A model generated the notes under the pieces. It was not told the DNA's origin. It did not search any database and saw nothing but the letters and a program-made list of their open reading frames with translations. A stretch of DNA of 64,000 bases from Tethya wilhelma (taxonomy: Eukaryota > Porifera > Demospongiae > Tethyida > Tethyidae): positions 12,110,519 to 12,174,518 of the forward strand of contig CAXIPT010000003.1 of NCBI GenBank assembly GCA_964030475.1. The letters run 5' to 3'. The translations under genes were made by a program, and so were the position numbers. Shown here piece by piece: positions 22,924 through 34,936 of the stretch. Positions within the stretch are counted from its first letter, which is position 1. The number at the start of each line of letters is the position of its first letter.

Positions 22924-25300
22924 TTATATGTAACTTTTCTGTTCACCACCTTGAGCACTCAGTTGTTCAGCTTGCTGTTCAGTTGGCACCACATTTGATT
23001 GCATGCCATGTTGAACGATTTGAGATACACTCTGCTGTGCAAACTGATTCTGTGGTCCACCATGCGTTTGCTGTCCTCCAAACTGTGGATTCTGTGATCC
23101 ACCTTGCACTTGCTGTCCTCCAAACTGGTTCTGTGGTCCACCTTGCATTTGCTGTCCTCCAAACTGTGGATTCTGTGATCCACCTTGCACTTGCTGTCCT
23201 CCAAACTGGTTCTGTGGTCCATCATGCACTTGCTGTCCTCCAAACTGGTTCTGTGGTCCAACTTGCATTTGCTGTCCTCCGAACTGGTTCTGTGGTCCAA
23301 CTTGCATTTGCTGTCCTCCAAACTGGTTCTGTGGTCCACCTTGCATTTGCTGTCCTCCAAACTGTGGATTATGTGGTCCACCTTGCACTTGCTGTCCTCC
23401 AAACTGTGGATTCTGTGGTCCAACTTGCATTTGCTGTCCTCCAAACTGGTTCTGTGGTCCATCATGCACTTGCTGTCCTCCAAACTGGTTCTGTGGTCCA
23501 CCTTGCATTTGCTGTCCTCCAAACTGGTTCTGTGGTCCACCTTGCACTTGCTGTCCTCCAAACTGGTTCTGTGGTCCACCTTGCACTTGCTGTCCTCCAA
23601 ACTGGTTCTGTGGTCCACCTTGCAATTGCTGTCCTCCGAACTGGTTCTGTGGTCCACCATGCACTTGCTGTTGGTATCCATGGCCAGGTTGTCTAGACTG
23701 ATTTTGAGCTCCACCTTGCTGTCCCATTTCTAATTCATGATCAGTTTGCATTACCTGCTGTCCACTGTGAGGTGTAGCTTGCATTTTACCTTGTGGGCCA
23801 GTTTGTGCTCTAATTGGCATCCTGGATAGTTGCTGTTCACCATGTGATCCAGCCTGCATGGCACTACTTGAAGGGGATGTTTCCATATGTTTAGGAAATG
23901 AAGGATTGGGTAGCTCAGTAGTAGATTCAGTAGTATCCATGGCATCAAACTCAATGAGATTGCCGACCGGAGGATCTTTCTTAGACTCCTTTTTGAGTTC
24001 TTCTGCTTCATTTGTCGAATCAATAGGGTCGTCCTCAGATCCACTCGCCTCCCTAGGGTCATTTTCACGACTGCTCTCTCCTTGCTGTCCATCTCTGGAG
24101 GGAGGAGGTGAAGAATTGGCTCCTCCTGAGTCAGTCCTCAATCGACTCGTGTTTGCATTACCCCAGCTTTGTCTAACCAGCTCATGATTGTCGACTGACG
24201 ACTCCTTGCCACCCGATCCCTCACGGATCTCCTCGCGTACTTGCATGAGCAGCCTTCCGAGATGGTTAAGGCCACTCCCATCTCCCCCATCTCCCCAGAA
24301 GCTGTCGCGATGAGTGTGCTCCACCAGCTTCCTGTCTCCAGTCGAGAGAAGCAACTGCTTGAGGTAGTCACTCTGGGTGAACTTGGCCAGGAGGACTTTG
24401 TGCATCACCTCCACCTTCACCTGCTCCCAGTCGCTCCTGCGCCAGCGAGACACAGAGGGATTGCGAGAGAGATCGAAAGCTTCCCGCGGCCTATCGAGGC
24501 GACGAATCCACTCAACGTAAGGAGTGCCGACAAACTTCTGAGCTTGAAAGTAGTGCTCACTCGTACGCCACTGTTCGTTATCTAGAACGATCGGTTGGTG
24601 GCCTTCGTAGAAATTAGTGAACTCGTAATAAGGCTCATCACGGTTATAGAAGTGGATTGGACCACTGCCATAATACGATGTAGCTGCTCTGGTATTGTAA
24701 CCTATACAGACAGATTGTGGGAGTCATTCAATACCTGCATGTGCACATAGACTCACAGAGTGTGTATTAACCAAAATGAACACATGATAACGTACCATGT
24801 TGGTACTGATAGTTGTAGTTTCCCTGACTATACTGATTATGTGAGTAGTTTCCATATACACTACCACCATATCTAGATCCATGATGTCCACCATGTGAGT
24901 GTCTGTGCCCAGAGGTTCCGCTTTGGAATGAGTTCTTGTACTGGGTAGCATGTGTTCTACCACAGAAGTCGTGGACACGTTTTGAATGCTGATCAAAATA
25001 GCAAGGTTTGTCACAACCAGGGAGTTTACACTTGCCTGTAAAAAGCATATTGTGAGTGTGTGAATGACAAAGATAAATAATTTATGGTAGCCATCATAAT
25101 TTACCTGGGTAAACTTTGAACCCTTGACAAGATGAACATCCATTGCATGTTGTCAACAATGGCTGATGGCATTGAGGACACGAGCCAATCTCTATCACTT
25201 GTGGACCATCTCCACTATCTTTCGTTAACCATGTTGCTACATCCGCCACTTTGTCCATAAATTTGACACCAAACGATCTTGATCCTCCTCTGCCAGCCAT
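22924..25300 (-). CDS. Zinc-finger NADAR protein with 16-unit Gln/Gly-rich repeat tail
   Basis: Three exons (25300-25105, 25035-24796, 24701-22924; phase 1) give 737 residues. Residues 1-65 have a CPQC/CSSC pair. The module CKLPGCDKPCYFDQ ... HDFCGRTHATQY follows. The NADAR domain spans about 162-304 (HFYNRDEPYYEFTNFY, WRTSEHYFQAQKFVG, SRWRRSDWEQVK, FWGDGGDGSGLNHLGRLLM). Residues 305-490 are acidic and polar with two Thr/Ser-rich patches. About 16 units of 13-14 residues (QVQGGPQNQFGGQ type) follow, then a short Gln-rich end. NADAR enzymes act on ADP-ribose-linked or related N-glycosidic bonds; the substrate here is unknown. The tail is low-complexity and prion-like in composition. The first 2.1 kb is repeated at 15081-17193. 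Confidence 0.85.
23041..23670 (-). repeat. 39/42-bp coding minisatellite
   Basis: About 16 tandem units encode the GGPQNQFGGQQ-type repeat of the NADAR gene. Unit variants (GGSQNPQ, VGPQNQ, HDGPQNQ) recur in a pattern that suggests blocks of two or three units were duplicated together. Confidence 0.9.
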
Positions 25301-25543
25301 TTTTCTCGAAATGTATGGGGATTCCCCGTACAAAACTGCTACGTCAGGCGCGCGCAGGCCGCGCGACACATAGTATTGGGTGGTGAAGCCCCTGGGAGCC
25401 CCCCTTCAGCACTCTATATAGCTAGCTAGCTGCGGCCGGCCGGCAACATCATGCACATCCTATGTAACGTCATACACATTATCATATCATTGGAAGCGGC
25501 GTGCGCAAACTACCCTGAACTAACTGTGAATTTAATCATTGGA

Positions 25544-25544
25544 N
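25544..25544. other. Single-N contig join
   Basis: The inverted copy of 15081-17193 ends at the base before this N. The TULP4 gene is cut on the other side. The 114 bp between the N and the first TULP4 exon seen hold no recognisable coding sequence. Confidence 0.8.
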
Positions 25545-25658
25545 TTGGAAATCAAGACAGAAATGCTTAGAATCAGATTTGCCGAACTGCATCACCTAGA
25601 CAAATACATTAAATGCACTAATAGCCGGTATTAAAAGCTAGTTATAATCTTTGCATAC

Positions 25659-28079
25659 CACTTGATCATCTCTTTCGATCTGGAAGTTCTTGACAGAATC
25701 GTGACTGACACGTCCTCCAAAGTCCAGCTCATACACCTGACACCTGTCATTCCAATCCGGCTCCTTGGACTGCATGGACATCTCATCGAATGAGCCACTA
25801 GAAGAGATACCTTTGAGATGAACCGTGAGTCTTCTCGGCTTGCACTTCACATAGTTGGTAGAGATGTTGAGAGCTCCAAGGTAGCCATCTTCAAACAGCC
25901 GATTGTTGGTGTGAAATCTGAAGCGATTCACAATGGAATTGCCTTCAACTTCTGCAATAATTGGTCTTTTTGGTTCTCTCTGAGCTGGTGGTGATGCAGT
26001 TGCTGCACTAATGTCACGTCTCTCTTGAGCTACATCTGTCACTGTACTAGGATTGAGTCCAGATTTTAAGACTGTTTTGAGCTGTTTGAAAAAGTGAGGT
26101 CTTGAAGAATGCAACTGAGATGTATTCTTGCCATCAACTTTGGTTGCCCAACTCTGAGAACTACTTGTGCTCTTGAAAGATTTGCTTGCCGTTGTTTGTT
26201 CAAGATGGTTGCAATCAAATGCTGGTTCGATCTGATATCCACCACTCATAAAGCCACTCTTCACCTTCCTGGCATTGAGAAATGGTCGGTACTGATTGAA
26301 GTACTCATACTTCAGAACGTAGCCAAACTCTGTCTCCTCCAAGATACAATGAAAGCGCTGGTCATCAGGCACAGGCTGAAAGAGGTTCTTCAAAATGTGA
26401 GGACTGCAGACATTCAATGGATCCTGCATTGTTGTAGTACGTGAGTAAGAAAGAAACAAATGTAGTATGGCAGTATGGTTAAATGGTTAAAATATGCCGG
26501 GTTGTATGGGATTGTTACATTATTTGCTACTTGCACTCACACTAATGAGAGGTACACTGAGAGTTAGAAGTCTCTCCATCTCTCTCTTTGGCAGAGGCAG
26601 CTGCTGTACAGCTCTTGCTTGTTCCTTCTCCCCTGCAGTGCCACGGCAACTGCTATGAAGAGAGTCGGTTATCACCTTACGACACATTGTCTGGAGGGAG
26701 GGGAGGGAAGAGCTGAGAGCCACAGAGTAGAGATGACAACCCCACGTCATCAGGATGGCACTGTCGTTGAAGGCCCACGTTACGTTTCTCAGTAATGACT
26801 GTGTAATGGATGCATAATTCACAAACAAAGTGTAAATGTTTCTTGGAGTTTCAAAATGTGCTAAAAGGTGACAAATATTAACACTTAGACTTTAAAATAC
26901 GGTTGTTTTCCAGGTAAACATACTAACATACCTGTGTCATTGTTTGTGGAACCACTGGCAGACATTCCGAGAGAGTGTACATGATGTAACCCTTATTGTC
27001 CACAAACCTTGCAGTCAGCTGTGAACCTACAGAGGAGCTATTCTCGTATCCCACGATGACACAGAGGTCCTGTTCCATGTTCCAAGCAGCTTTACCATCC
27101 ACAATGTTCGTCTTGCTTCTTATACTCTTCTTCTTGTTCCCACTGATACAAGATTCGATCGATTTGAGCAGAATAATGTCCCCATTTCTGAGGTAGACGG
27201 AGAGGCCTTGTGTTTCGTACTTCACTCCACTTCGTTTCTTGTATTCGAAGATCGGTCCAAACCAGGACAAGGATTGAACGGCTGTCCTGTTCTTGTCGAG
27301 AACAATGGTTGACATTGAGGTACCCCTCTCATTAGGATCTAGGATGATGACTTCACCATTCTCTGTTCCCAGAGCAATTCTCGTCCCTGGTAGATTCCAA
27401 TCACAACACACCAACTGTGCCTTCGTACTTGGGGTGGTGTTTGATTCGATCAGAACTGAGAAGAAGTTTGTTCCATTGATGCTCGAGTGCAGCTGCAGCT
27501 GACCATCTTTCCCACACAGCAGGTAGTAGTGACCGCAGGGACTCCATTGGAGGTCAATCAGAGAAAAGGGGACAGTGAGTTGGAATTCGTATGCCAAAAC
27601 GTGTGCACGGTTCAACCAGACAATGACTTTACCCCAGGAATCACAGCTGGCGAGACGATCTCCATTTGGCCTCCATTTCACAGTGCAAACCTGTAAAATA
27701 AAACAGAATGCATGAAAATAGGGAATAATGGTTTGTCACTTTGTAAAACTATTTCAAAGTGGATGAATTCAAGATTCATATAATTATTTTGTTGAGAACA
27801 GTACTTTCTCACCTCTCCTAAGTGTCCCTTCAGAATGAAGTGAGACTTGTAGTAATTGAACTCCTCGACGTTCGCCAGTGACATATCTAGGTATGTAGCT
27901 CCCTTCTCGTTTCCTTCGTCACAGCTCCAATCTGGATCGTAAATCCAGCTCACGCCGACCGTACCATTGCTACAGCCGGTAGCCAACCACCCACCGAGGC
28001 CGTCCTGACTCGGCATCCAATCGAGGCACAGTATCTTGCTGGTACAAGCGCCCTCGAAGCGAGCTCCAGAGGCCCACAT
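25659..28079 (-). CDS. TULP4: Tubby-like protein 4 homolog, last exon(s) missing
   Basis: Four exons (28079-27813, 27690-26932, 26798-26541, 26423-25659), all with phase-0 introns, give 683 codons before the contig join. The N-terminus (MWASGARFEG ... ILCLDW, GGWLATGCSNGTVGV) and exons 2-3 form WD40-like repeats (KWRPNGDRLASCDSWGKV, LQWSPCGHYYLLCGKDGQ, CDWNLPGTRIALGTENG). Exon 4 enters the tubby domain (IVNRFRFHTNNRLFEDGYLG, QVYELDFGGRVSHDSVKNFQ) and stops at a donor just where the conserved QFGR segment should start. That exon would lie beyond the N at 25544. TULP4 proteins are thought to act as SOCS-box ubiquitin-ligase adaptors; I did not identify a SOCS box. The start lies 194 bp downstream of the stop of the ankyrin/SAM gene on the same strand. 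Intron phase sets it apart from the surrounding cluster. Confidence 0.85.
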
Positions 28080-28272
28080 TATGAACAGAATCGTAAGAAC
28101 AGGTTTACGTGTGAAAGAAGGTAACTGTTTTGCCACCTCGGTATCTGCCACTTGCGGGTCAATGTGCAAACGAGCTCCACCCACCCAAGATTCGTTTGCG
28201 CATGCGCCAAAACAAATTACAGTTTCAATGTAATATGGCAGGAAAAAAATCTTATGTCTACTGTTGTATTTT

Positions 28273-28659
28273 TTAGATGTCAAATTTGAGCATTTTATCT
28301 AAATCGTCAAACACCTGTCCAATTTCTGATTGCCTCATTGGGGGAGGGGCCACCACAATCCTCTCGGGTGACCTCAAGGTCACTGTGGGGTCATCAACAC
28401 TGTGCACCTCAAGGATGAACTCACCAGCTGCAAAGACCAGAGAGCATCATCAAACAAATATCGTTGGTGCTGATAAATTCACATGTATACCTGGACTGAT
28501 GGTGAGTCCTCTGAATATGGCTTTGGAATGGTAGCCATTTTGTTTCGTAATAAGAGGCTGCACTGTCCTTCCTTGAAGCTGGCCGCCATAGAGTGCCACG
28601 ATCTCCAGTTGACCAACTGTGTTGGAGTCACTATATACCTCAATCTCAGGGAGCTAGGG

Positions 28660-28727
<68 letters not shown>

Positions 28728-29376
28728 TTCAGTGCAGGCCATCATTTAATTATGACCGACAAAGACATACCACTTTGTTAGCATGGATCTTAGTAACAGG
28801 TGGAATGGACCAGCTCAAGTTCTTTGGCTTACAAACTGAATTGAAAGAAGAACACATCATCTCTATCACACACACTCAGTACTGAAGTGCAGGATATCCA
28901 TAGTCTGTGTGAGCTATAGTTGCATACATTTCTGTTTGAGGAGTTGCGAGGCATGTAGCAGTCTCCTCTGGTCATCCAGATCAGTGATATCATAGAGATC
29001 TCTTTCTGTTAGCAATGCTAGTTCACTGAGTTGATTGAAACCCTGCAAACAAGCATAATTTAATGGTAATAGTATCCATGTCACGGGTTTTGACCAATAT
29101 TTTATATCAAGAATTTAATTACCTTCTGTACAAAACCTTTAAGGTATTGCTTGAGCTCTAGTTTCTCGAACCATTCCACGACTCCAGTTTCTATAGAAAA
29201 GAACAATATTTGTGCAGATATAAATAATTATTATGATTAAAATAAAATTACTATAGCCAGCAATCACACAAGCAATGTATGATAAAATGATATACTGACC
29301 TACTCCAAAGAATTGTACCTCAGCCAGACACGTTGTAGGATCACCATAATTGTCAGCAATCATTAACCTCCAGCAC

Positions 29377-29433
<57 letters not shown>

Positions 29434-30954
29434 GAATTAAAATCATTTCCTCGTATATGTTCCACTTACTCTGGCTGTTTCATAGAACCCCCTGAAGTCC
29501 TGAGACTCAGCTGGCTCCCCCTCGCTCATGTCCTCAGGGCCTATCAAATCAGCCTTGTACTTACCCACTTGCTTCCATGGACCACTGTACATACATGCAG
29601 ACAAATAGTGGATATGACAACATTCACTATTGCAGTACAATGTAATAGTATACATTTGCTGGTTGTTAGTTTTAAATACGTACGCAAGAGCTTTGGCAGT
29701 TTCAACGAAAAATGCATGTACCATCTGTTTGTCGCCCCTGGAGATAATGATATGCAAATTAGTAAGACACTGTAAGGTGTGATCATAATACAATGAATGG
29801 TGTATCACGCACCATCCTGCAATCCTGAGTCCCGTCAGGGTGTACTCTGACCCCAGATCAAATGCCACCCAGTTGTAAGCTCCGGCAGCTGGTATCTTCC
29901 AATAGCTGTTGGAATCATCTGAGGAGCAAGAGGAAATAAGAAAGAATAGAATAGTAATTATTAAAATTATAAGGATCACTAATTGACTTACTGTCCAGAA
30001 GGCAGGTGTTCGGGTGTTGTCTAGTCCATGCACTACAGTACTCAGGCTCAGCTTTGGTCCATTCTGGCTTATTGTTGAGTAGAGGATAGGTGACTGCAGT
30101 TTGATAAGTTTGACACCCACAGGTATAGAGATCAGGAATCAGATAAATCAGTTCTCCCTCACTCACGTTCCATGTTATAGCTAGATCAACTTACTGACGG
30201 TATGGTCGGACACGACAGTATCCTGAGTCTGTTCCCGATAGGCCTATAATGGAACAGAAACAGGTGCTACATTGACGTTACCAAAAACAAACAAACAGCA
30301 ACAAAAAATTTGTGAGCCATACACATACCCTTGGGACTCTGGCTGGCACACCTCGGAACTCCTCAAAGAGCTGGAGAAACTCCTCCTTCTTCACCTCAGG
30401 ATGGCCCATGGCTATGTCACGTGGAGTCTGAGTATGTATGGTATGCATAAATTAAATACAAGGATCACATGACTATCACATGACAGACTTACTTCTCCTT
30501 TGGCATTGGCTTGAAGGGAATCGGCTCCAAACTCTAACAGCACCCTCACAACATCCCTCCTGGAGGGGAAGGGGGGGGAGGGGACCAATGATGTAATGAC
30601 TGTATCCAATGCCATGCAAAAACAGCACACTTACCGAAAGAACCTCACTGCCTCGTGCATGGGGAGAGTCCCTATAGTTTACAAAAAGTTTATACTCAAT
30701 TACATCATAATTACATCACCAAATTGTATACGCTACCAGAGTCTCACCTGATGTCCCATCGAAGCAGTTTGGATCCATACCAGCTTCTAGAAGAATCTCA
30801 ACAATCTCTGATCGCCCTGGACAACCATGCATATATGAATAAGTACCCACTATGAGTGCTGATTGTTTGTCCTACCATTCTTTGCTGCTTCAATGATGGA
30901 CTTGGTTTGACGAAGACAAGTTGGTTCAGCATCCACCAACAAAGAGACTGCCTC

Positions 30955-31023
<69 letters not shown>

Positions 31024-31843
31024 GGAGATTTAATATGCCACTGGGATCAAGGTGCAAAACGGAATATACAGATCTACAGTATATGTGTTCAAGTACAAGA
31101 TCTGATTCAGTGTACAGGTTAATTTGTGAGTTTAAGTCCACCCAGTGGCCTAGCTGAAGGTGTTTTCTTTCTTTTTTCTCTATCCATGAAAATACTGAGT
31201 GTGTCTAGTGCTGTGTCCACCCAGCTGTAATCTCGGAATTTTACAGGGTGTAATTTATATAGCTATATTGTTCACACTCAATGGCTGAGGACACTTAACA
31301 TTTGCTAGCATCCTTCCTAGACAGCCAAGCTCTCTCCGCCATATTAGGTGATATTACTCCCACCTGAGGAGAGCTGGCATGTGCCACTGTATGTGTGGTG
31401 TTGGCAGGACCCAGTGGTGTGTGAGTCCATCCTCTTGGCAGAACACACTTGTTAGCAATACAAGTCTGTCAGCTCTGTGACAACCACAATAAGGGTGCAC
31501 AGGGTTCTTCAATTTGTAGGCAAAACTATCAAGTTTTATTTATTGTGCTACCTTTCTTGTTGAATCTGACGGCAAGGTCAAAGGGCGTATCTCCAGCCTG
31601 GTTTGGTACCAATATCCCGGCATGGAACTGGAGCAGTTTGATGATGGTGAAGGTCTTCTCCACTGGGCAGTACTGACAGGCGTAGTGCAGGGGGGTGTAG
31701 CCGGCTCTGTTGGCTATGTCAGCCTACGTGTGTGTGTGTGTGTGTATAGAGAGAGAGAGATTTATTATAGTTATCATAAGAATATGTTTGTTTAATTCCA
31801 TCCATTTATTACTTTGCTTTTTAGAGAAAATAAACTTGATTTA

Positions 31844-31888
<45 letters not shown>

Positions 31889-31889
31889 N

Positions 31890-31959
<70 letters not shown>

Positions 31960-32207
31960 AAACTTACTCTTGCTCCATTGACCAACAGCAGTTCCACAAT
32001 ATCGGAACGGTTGTGCCAGGCAGCAAAATGAAGTGGAGTGTTTCTGCACAAAAGAGGAAGGGAATCATTATAGCCAATAATGGCAGGGTTTTACCCGCTA
32101 CTCTCTCAATAATGAATGAACACGTCACAATGAACTAGCTAGGCGTGGTGTGGACATGCATTCAAACATTCTCAACACCTGAGTCCTTCAAACGGATAAC
32201 CTGGCAC

Positions 32208-32239
<32 letters not shown>

Positions 32240-34733
32240 TCCATCCATCCATCCATCTTTATAGCACCATAAGCCATGAATATAATCTGATGGTGTCTTT
32301 ATAACATTCCGTGGGAAATTGTTACTCCCTCTTGACAAACCATACAAGTTGGTGGATGACTTTATATTACCACAGAATAATGGAAACATGCAAGCACAGC
32401 ACTTGGTAATGATGGTAGCTTATAGATTAAAATTATTGACAACTGATAACAGTGAGAGGGAATGTGAGGTCAAAGTACAGTCCACTAGCTGGGAGTTCAC
32501 AGTGTGCAGATGGAATGTGGCTATCGTACAAATACAGTTGATCTCAAATTAATGACAATGGTTTCCGTCCTTTGAAATAACTCGATCAATTCACTTATGC
32601 CACAACAATAATAAGTAACTTCAACAACTTACTTCTACAAACAGATCAGTTTATATAACGTGTGTGTGTGTGTGTGTGTTTTGTGTATTTGTGCGAACAT
32701 GAGTGTGTTTGTGGCTCCTATTCAAGTATCATCTGTTGGCAGAATCAACAAATTCCTCTCTCATGTTCAATTTCACTAAAAGCTCAACTGTTAGCTCTTT
32801 GGCAACATATGGAACATTTGCAAATCGCACATTCACTGAATGGTACAGTGTACATGCAGTTATCTTAGCACACTAAAGTCATCTGTGAACACATTACTGA
32901 AGAGCCTGACAGTCACCTCATGCATGGACTACAGGAGGTCACAGAAATGCAGTAGTTCTCTCCCATTCAATGCTACAATTCGCCTCACCCCTGGTTACCA
33001 TAGTTACCTAGTACTACTGGTCTCACCCCTGGTTGTCCATGGCGAAGACATCAGCTGAGAACTGCAGCAGTGTGTAGACCACCTCCCTGTGCCCGTTCAA
33101 GACGGCCAGGTGGAGAGCTGAGGAGCCTGAGTCATCGCGGAACTCAATGTCGATGTTTACTGGTTGACGTTTGTCTGTGATCTTGAGGGGCGGAGTATTG
33201 TCCCCTTCCTCGTCCTCTGGCGTGGAACCAAGGAGACGCTCGGAGGAGAGGAACCTCTTGAGACGAGACTGACGGTTCTTGAGCAATTGCTAGTATGTGT
33301 GTGTGTGTGTGTGTGTGAGCTCTCTAGTCGATCTATATAATATTATTTATACCATGTAGTGTGGGAGTGCAAAGAATCGTCATTTCATTACCATATTCAT
33401 GATTACGTTCCATGGCAACGCCACACCCCGCCACAGACTAGTAATATCAATGTGTCGATAAAACATGTATGCATGTATGCGCACACTGAGCAACAGATTG
33501 ATCACACTATAGGAACACACACACACACCTAAGATTATGCCAGCACTATTGCTTACAAATAATTTATAACCACACAGACTTTTAGGCCATGCATGAAAAT
33601 ATGTACCAAAACATCAGACAACCTTTAAACAATATTTACCTATATAGGCATCTCTTGTGAAATAATAATATTATGTTTAGCTGGAAACCTTGTCATGCAA
33701 TACATGAGTTCAATATTTGCTGCTCTGATCTTATCATACATGGCCATACTTGCACACATTGAACATATGCTGGTATTCATTGAGCAGCTCCTTATAAGAG
33801 AGAAAGTTGACCAAAATTTAATGTTGCCAATGTGTGTGAGTGAGTCATTGCCATTTCACTTGGGCAATGAATACAAGGATGGTCGTACACTCCCATGTAC
33901 TACATATGGCAGGTCATACGTACATGCATGTATCCAGGCCACGTAAGGTGCAACATCTGGTACTTGAAATGGAAAGTATAGCAGTGCAACATGGTCCCTG
34001 CACTGAGCAAAGGGTATTCTTGCCATGCATTGAAAGCATTACATTCACAGTTAGTCTACTAGCGAGTTGCAATGAAAGAAAACTATCAAGAGTAAGTTTT
34101 TGCAATAATAATAATATATCACTATCCTGCATCGGTGCACAGTAGCCTACAAAATGACAGCAATTATTTTGTTTACACAGCCTTGGAAGTGCTAGCTATG
34201 TGAGGTGCATATTTGTCTGATCACTTGTGACTGGCTATTAAAATGCCACCACATTCCTCACACTCTTGCACCATACTGGAGATCATTAGCACATTGTGCC
34301 CATCACAGAGTGGAGTGTATTAGCGTCAGTTTGCACGCACAAACAAACACACGACAGAATTATGGTGCTTGCACTGCCAAATGGAGACACACCACTCAAG
34401 ATTAGCTGGCACTCGAGCTCACTGCTCTCATAGGTATGATGTTTAGCATTGTATGTGAGTAAACAGCACAGAGTTCAATAACGTTATAACTAGGCTTGTT
34501 TTATAACAGGAGTGAGAGCAGCAACAAAACTTTCTACCTCCAATGTTTAGTTAAACTGTTCTGCAGATTTTCAGAATTGAATACTACTTATGACAGTTTA
34601 TATGTTACTTGATTGAAGTGGTGCGGTATAAACCACTGAACAATGTAGTACAGAACATGAAGTAAATACGTACCTCTACTTTGGTGTTGTTTCCCGCAGC
34701 TGCAGCTTCAAGGAGCTGTGTCTCTTTACCCAT
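28273..34733 (-). CDS. Ankyrin-repeat / F5/8C-like / SAM-domain protein
   Basis: Twenty exons join in frame: 34733-34674, 33289-33027, 32043-31968, 31723-31552, 30953-30876, 30816-30748, 30671-30635, 30559-30493, 30427-30329, 30243-30195, 30093-29992, 29918-29813, 29737-29684, 29584-29470, 29375-29300, 29190-29123, 29042-28928, 28835-28771, 28653-28491, 28427-28273, giving 662 residues. The start MGKETQLLEAAAAGN resembles ANKS1 proteins. Ankyrin repeats follow (SALHLAVLNGHREVVYTLL, TPLHFAAWHNRSDIVELLL, AGYTPLHYACQ, LPMHEAVRFFRRDVVRVLL). Exons 10-15 look like a discoidin (F5/8C) domain (SYWKIPAAGAYNWVAFDLG, TLTGLRIAGWG, CLAEVQFFG). Exons 16-17 are a SAM domain (VVEWFEKLELKQYLKGF, LLTERDLYDI). 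A beta-rich C-terminus of unknown type ends the protein. Exons 10-11 are the least certain. The first intron (33290-34673) is 1.4 kb with nothing recognisable in it. A scaffold role is inferred. Confidence 0.78.
28665..28724. repeat. (GA)n microsatellite beside a 3' splice site
   Basis: About 30 GA units on the plus strand. On the transcribed minus strand they form a CT tract that ends 12 bases before the exon at 28653. Confidence 0.9.
30958..31023. repeat. (GA)n microsatellite beside a 3' splice site
   Basis: GA repeats, read as CT on the minus strand, abut the exon that begins at 30953 and supply its polypyrimidine tract. Confidence 0.9.
31846..31957. repeat. (CA)n microsatellite with an N
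   Basis: About 55 CA units with one N at 31889, which is probably a length gap rather than a join. It lies 11 bases downstream of the exon that ends at 31968 (minus strand). Confidence 0.95.
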
Positions 34734-34936
34734 ATTGATTATCTTCTTTGCAACACTCCAGTTTAGACTGACCATATGACTTCTCAGCTTTGATCAGATC
34801 GTGTATGAAAGGCGTGGTCTAATCGTGTGGTAATCTTTTACTTCCTCAATATGCGGAACCGGAAACGGATAAAGAATTAATCGACCCCGTACCATCTTGG
34901 TTTTATAGAAGCCAAACAAACAACTCACTAGGTGAA
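34734..34936. promoter_or_regulatory. 203-bp divergent intergenic region
   Basis: It separates the start codons of the ankyrin/SAM gene (minus) and the NADAR gene at 34937 (plus). A shared promoter is inferred from layout. Confidence 0.4.

Noticed and set aside
15081..25543. Biological inverted duplication of the NADAR gene with hairpin potential
   Set aside because: Exact identity including introns and termination at N gaps on both sides favour an assembly duplication with a flipped contig. Kept only as an assembly finding.
28283..28534. Plus-strand open frame over the last exon of the ankyrin/SAM gene
   Set aside because: It is antisense to a well-supported exon and has no features of its own.
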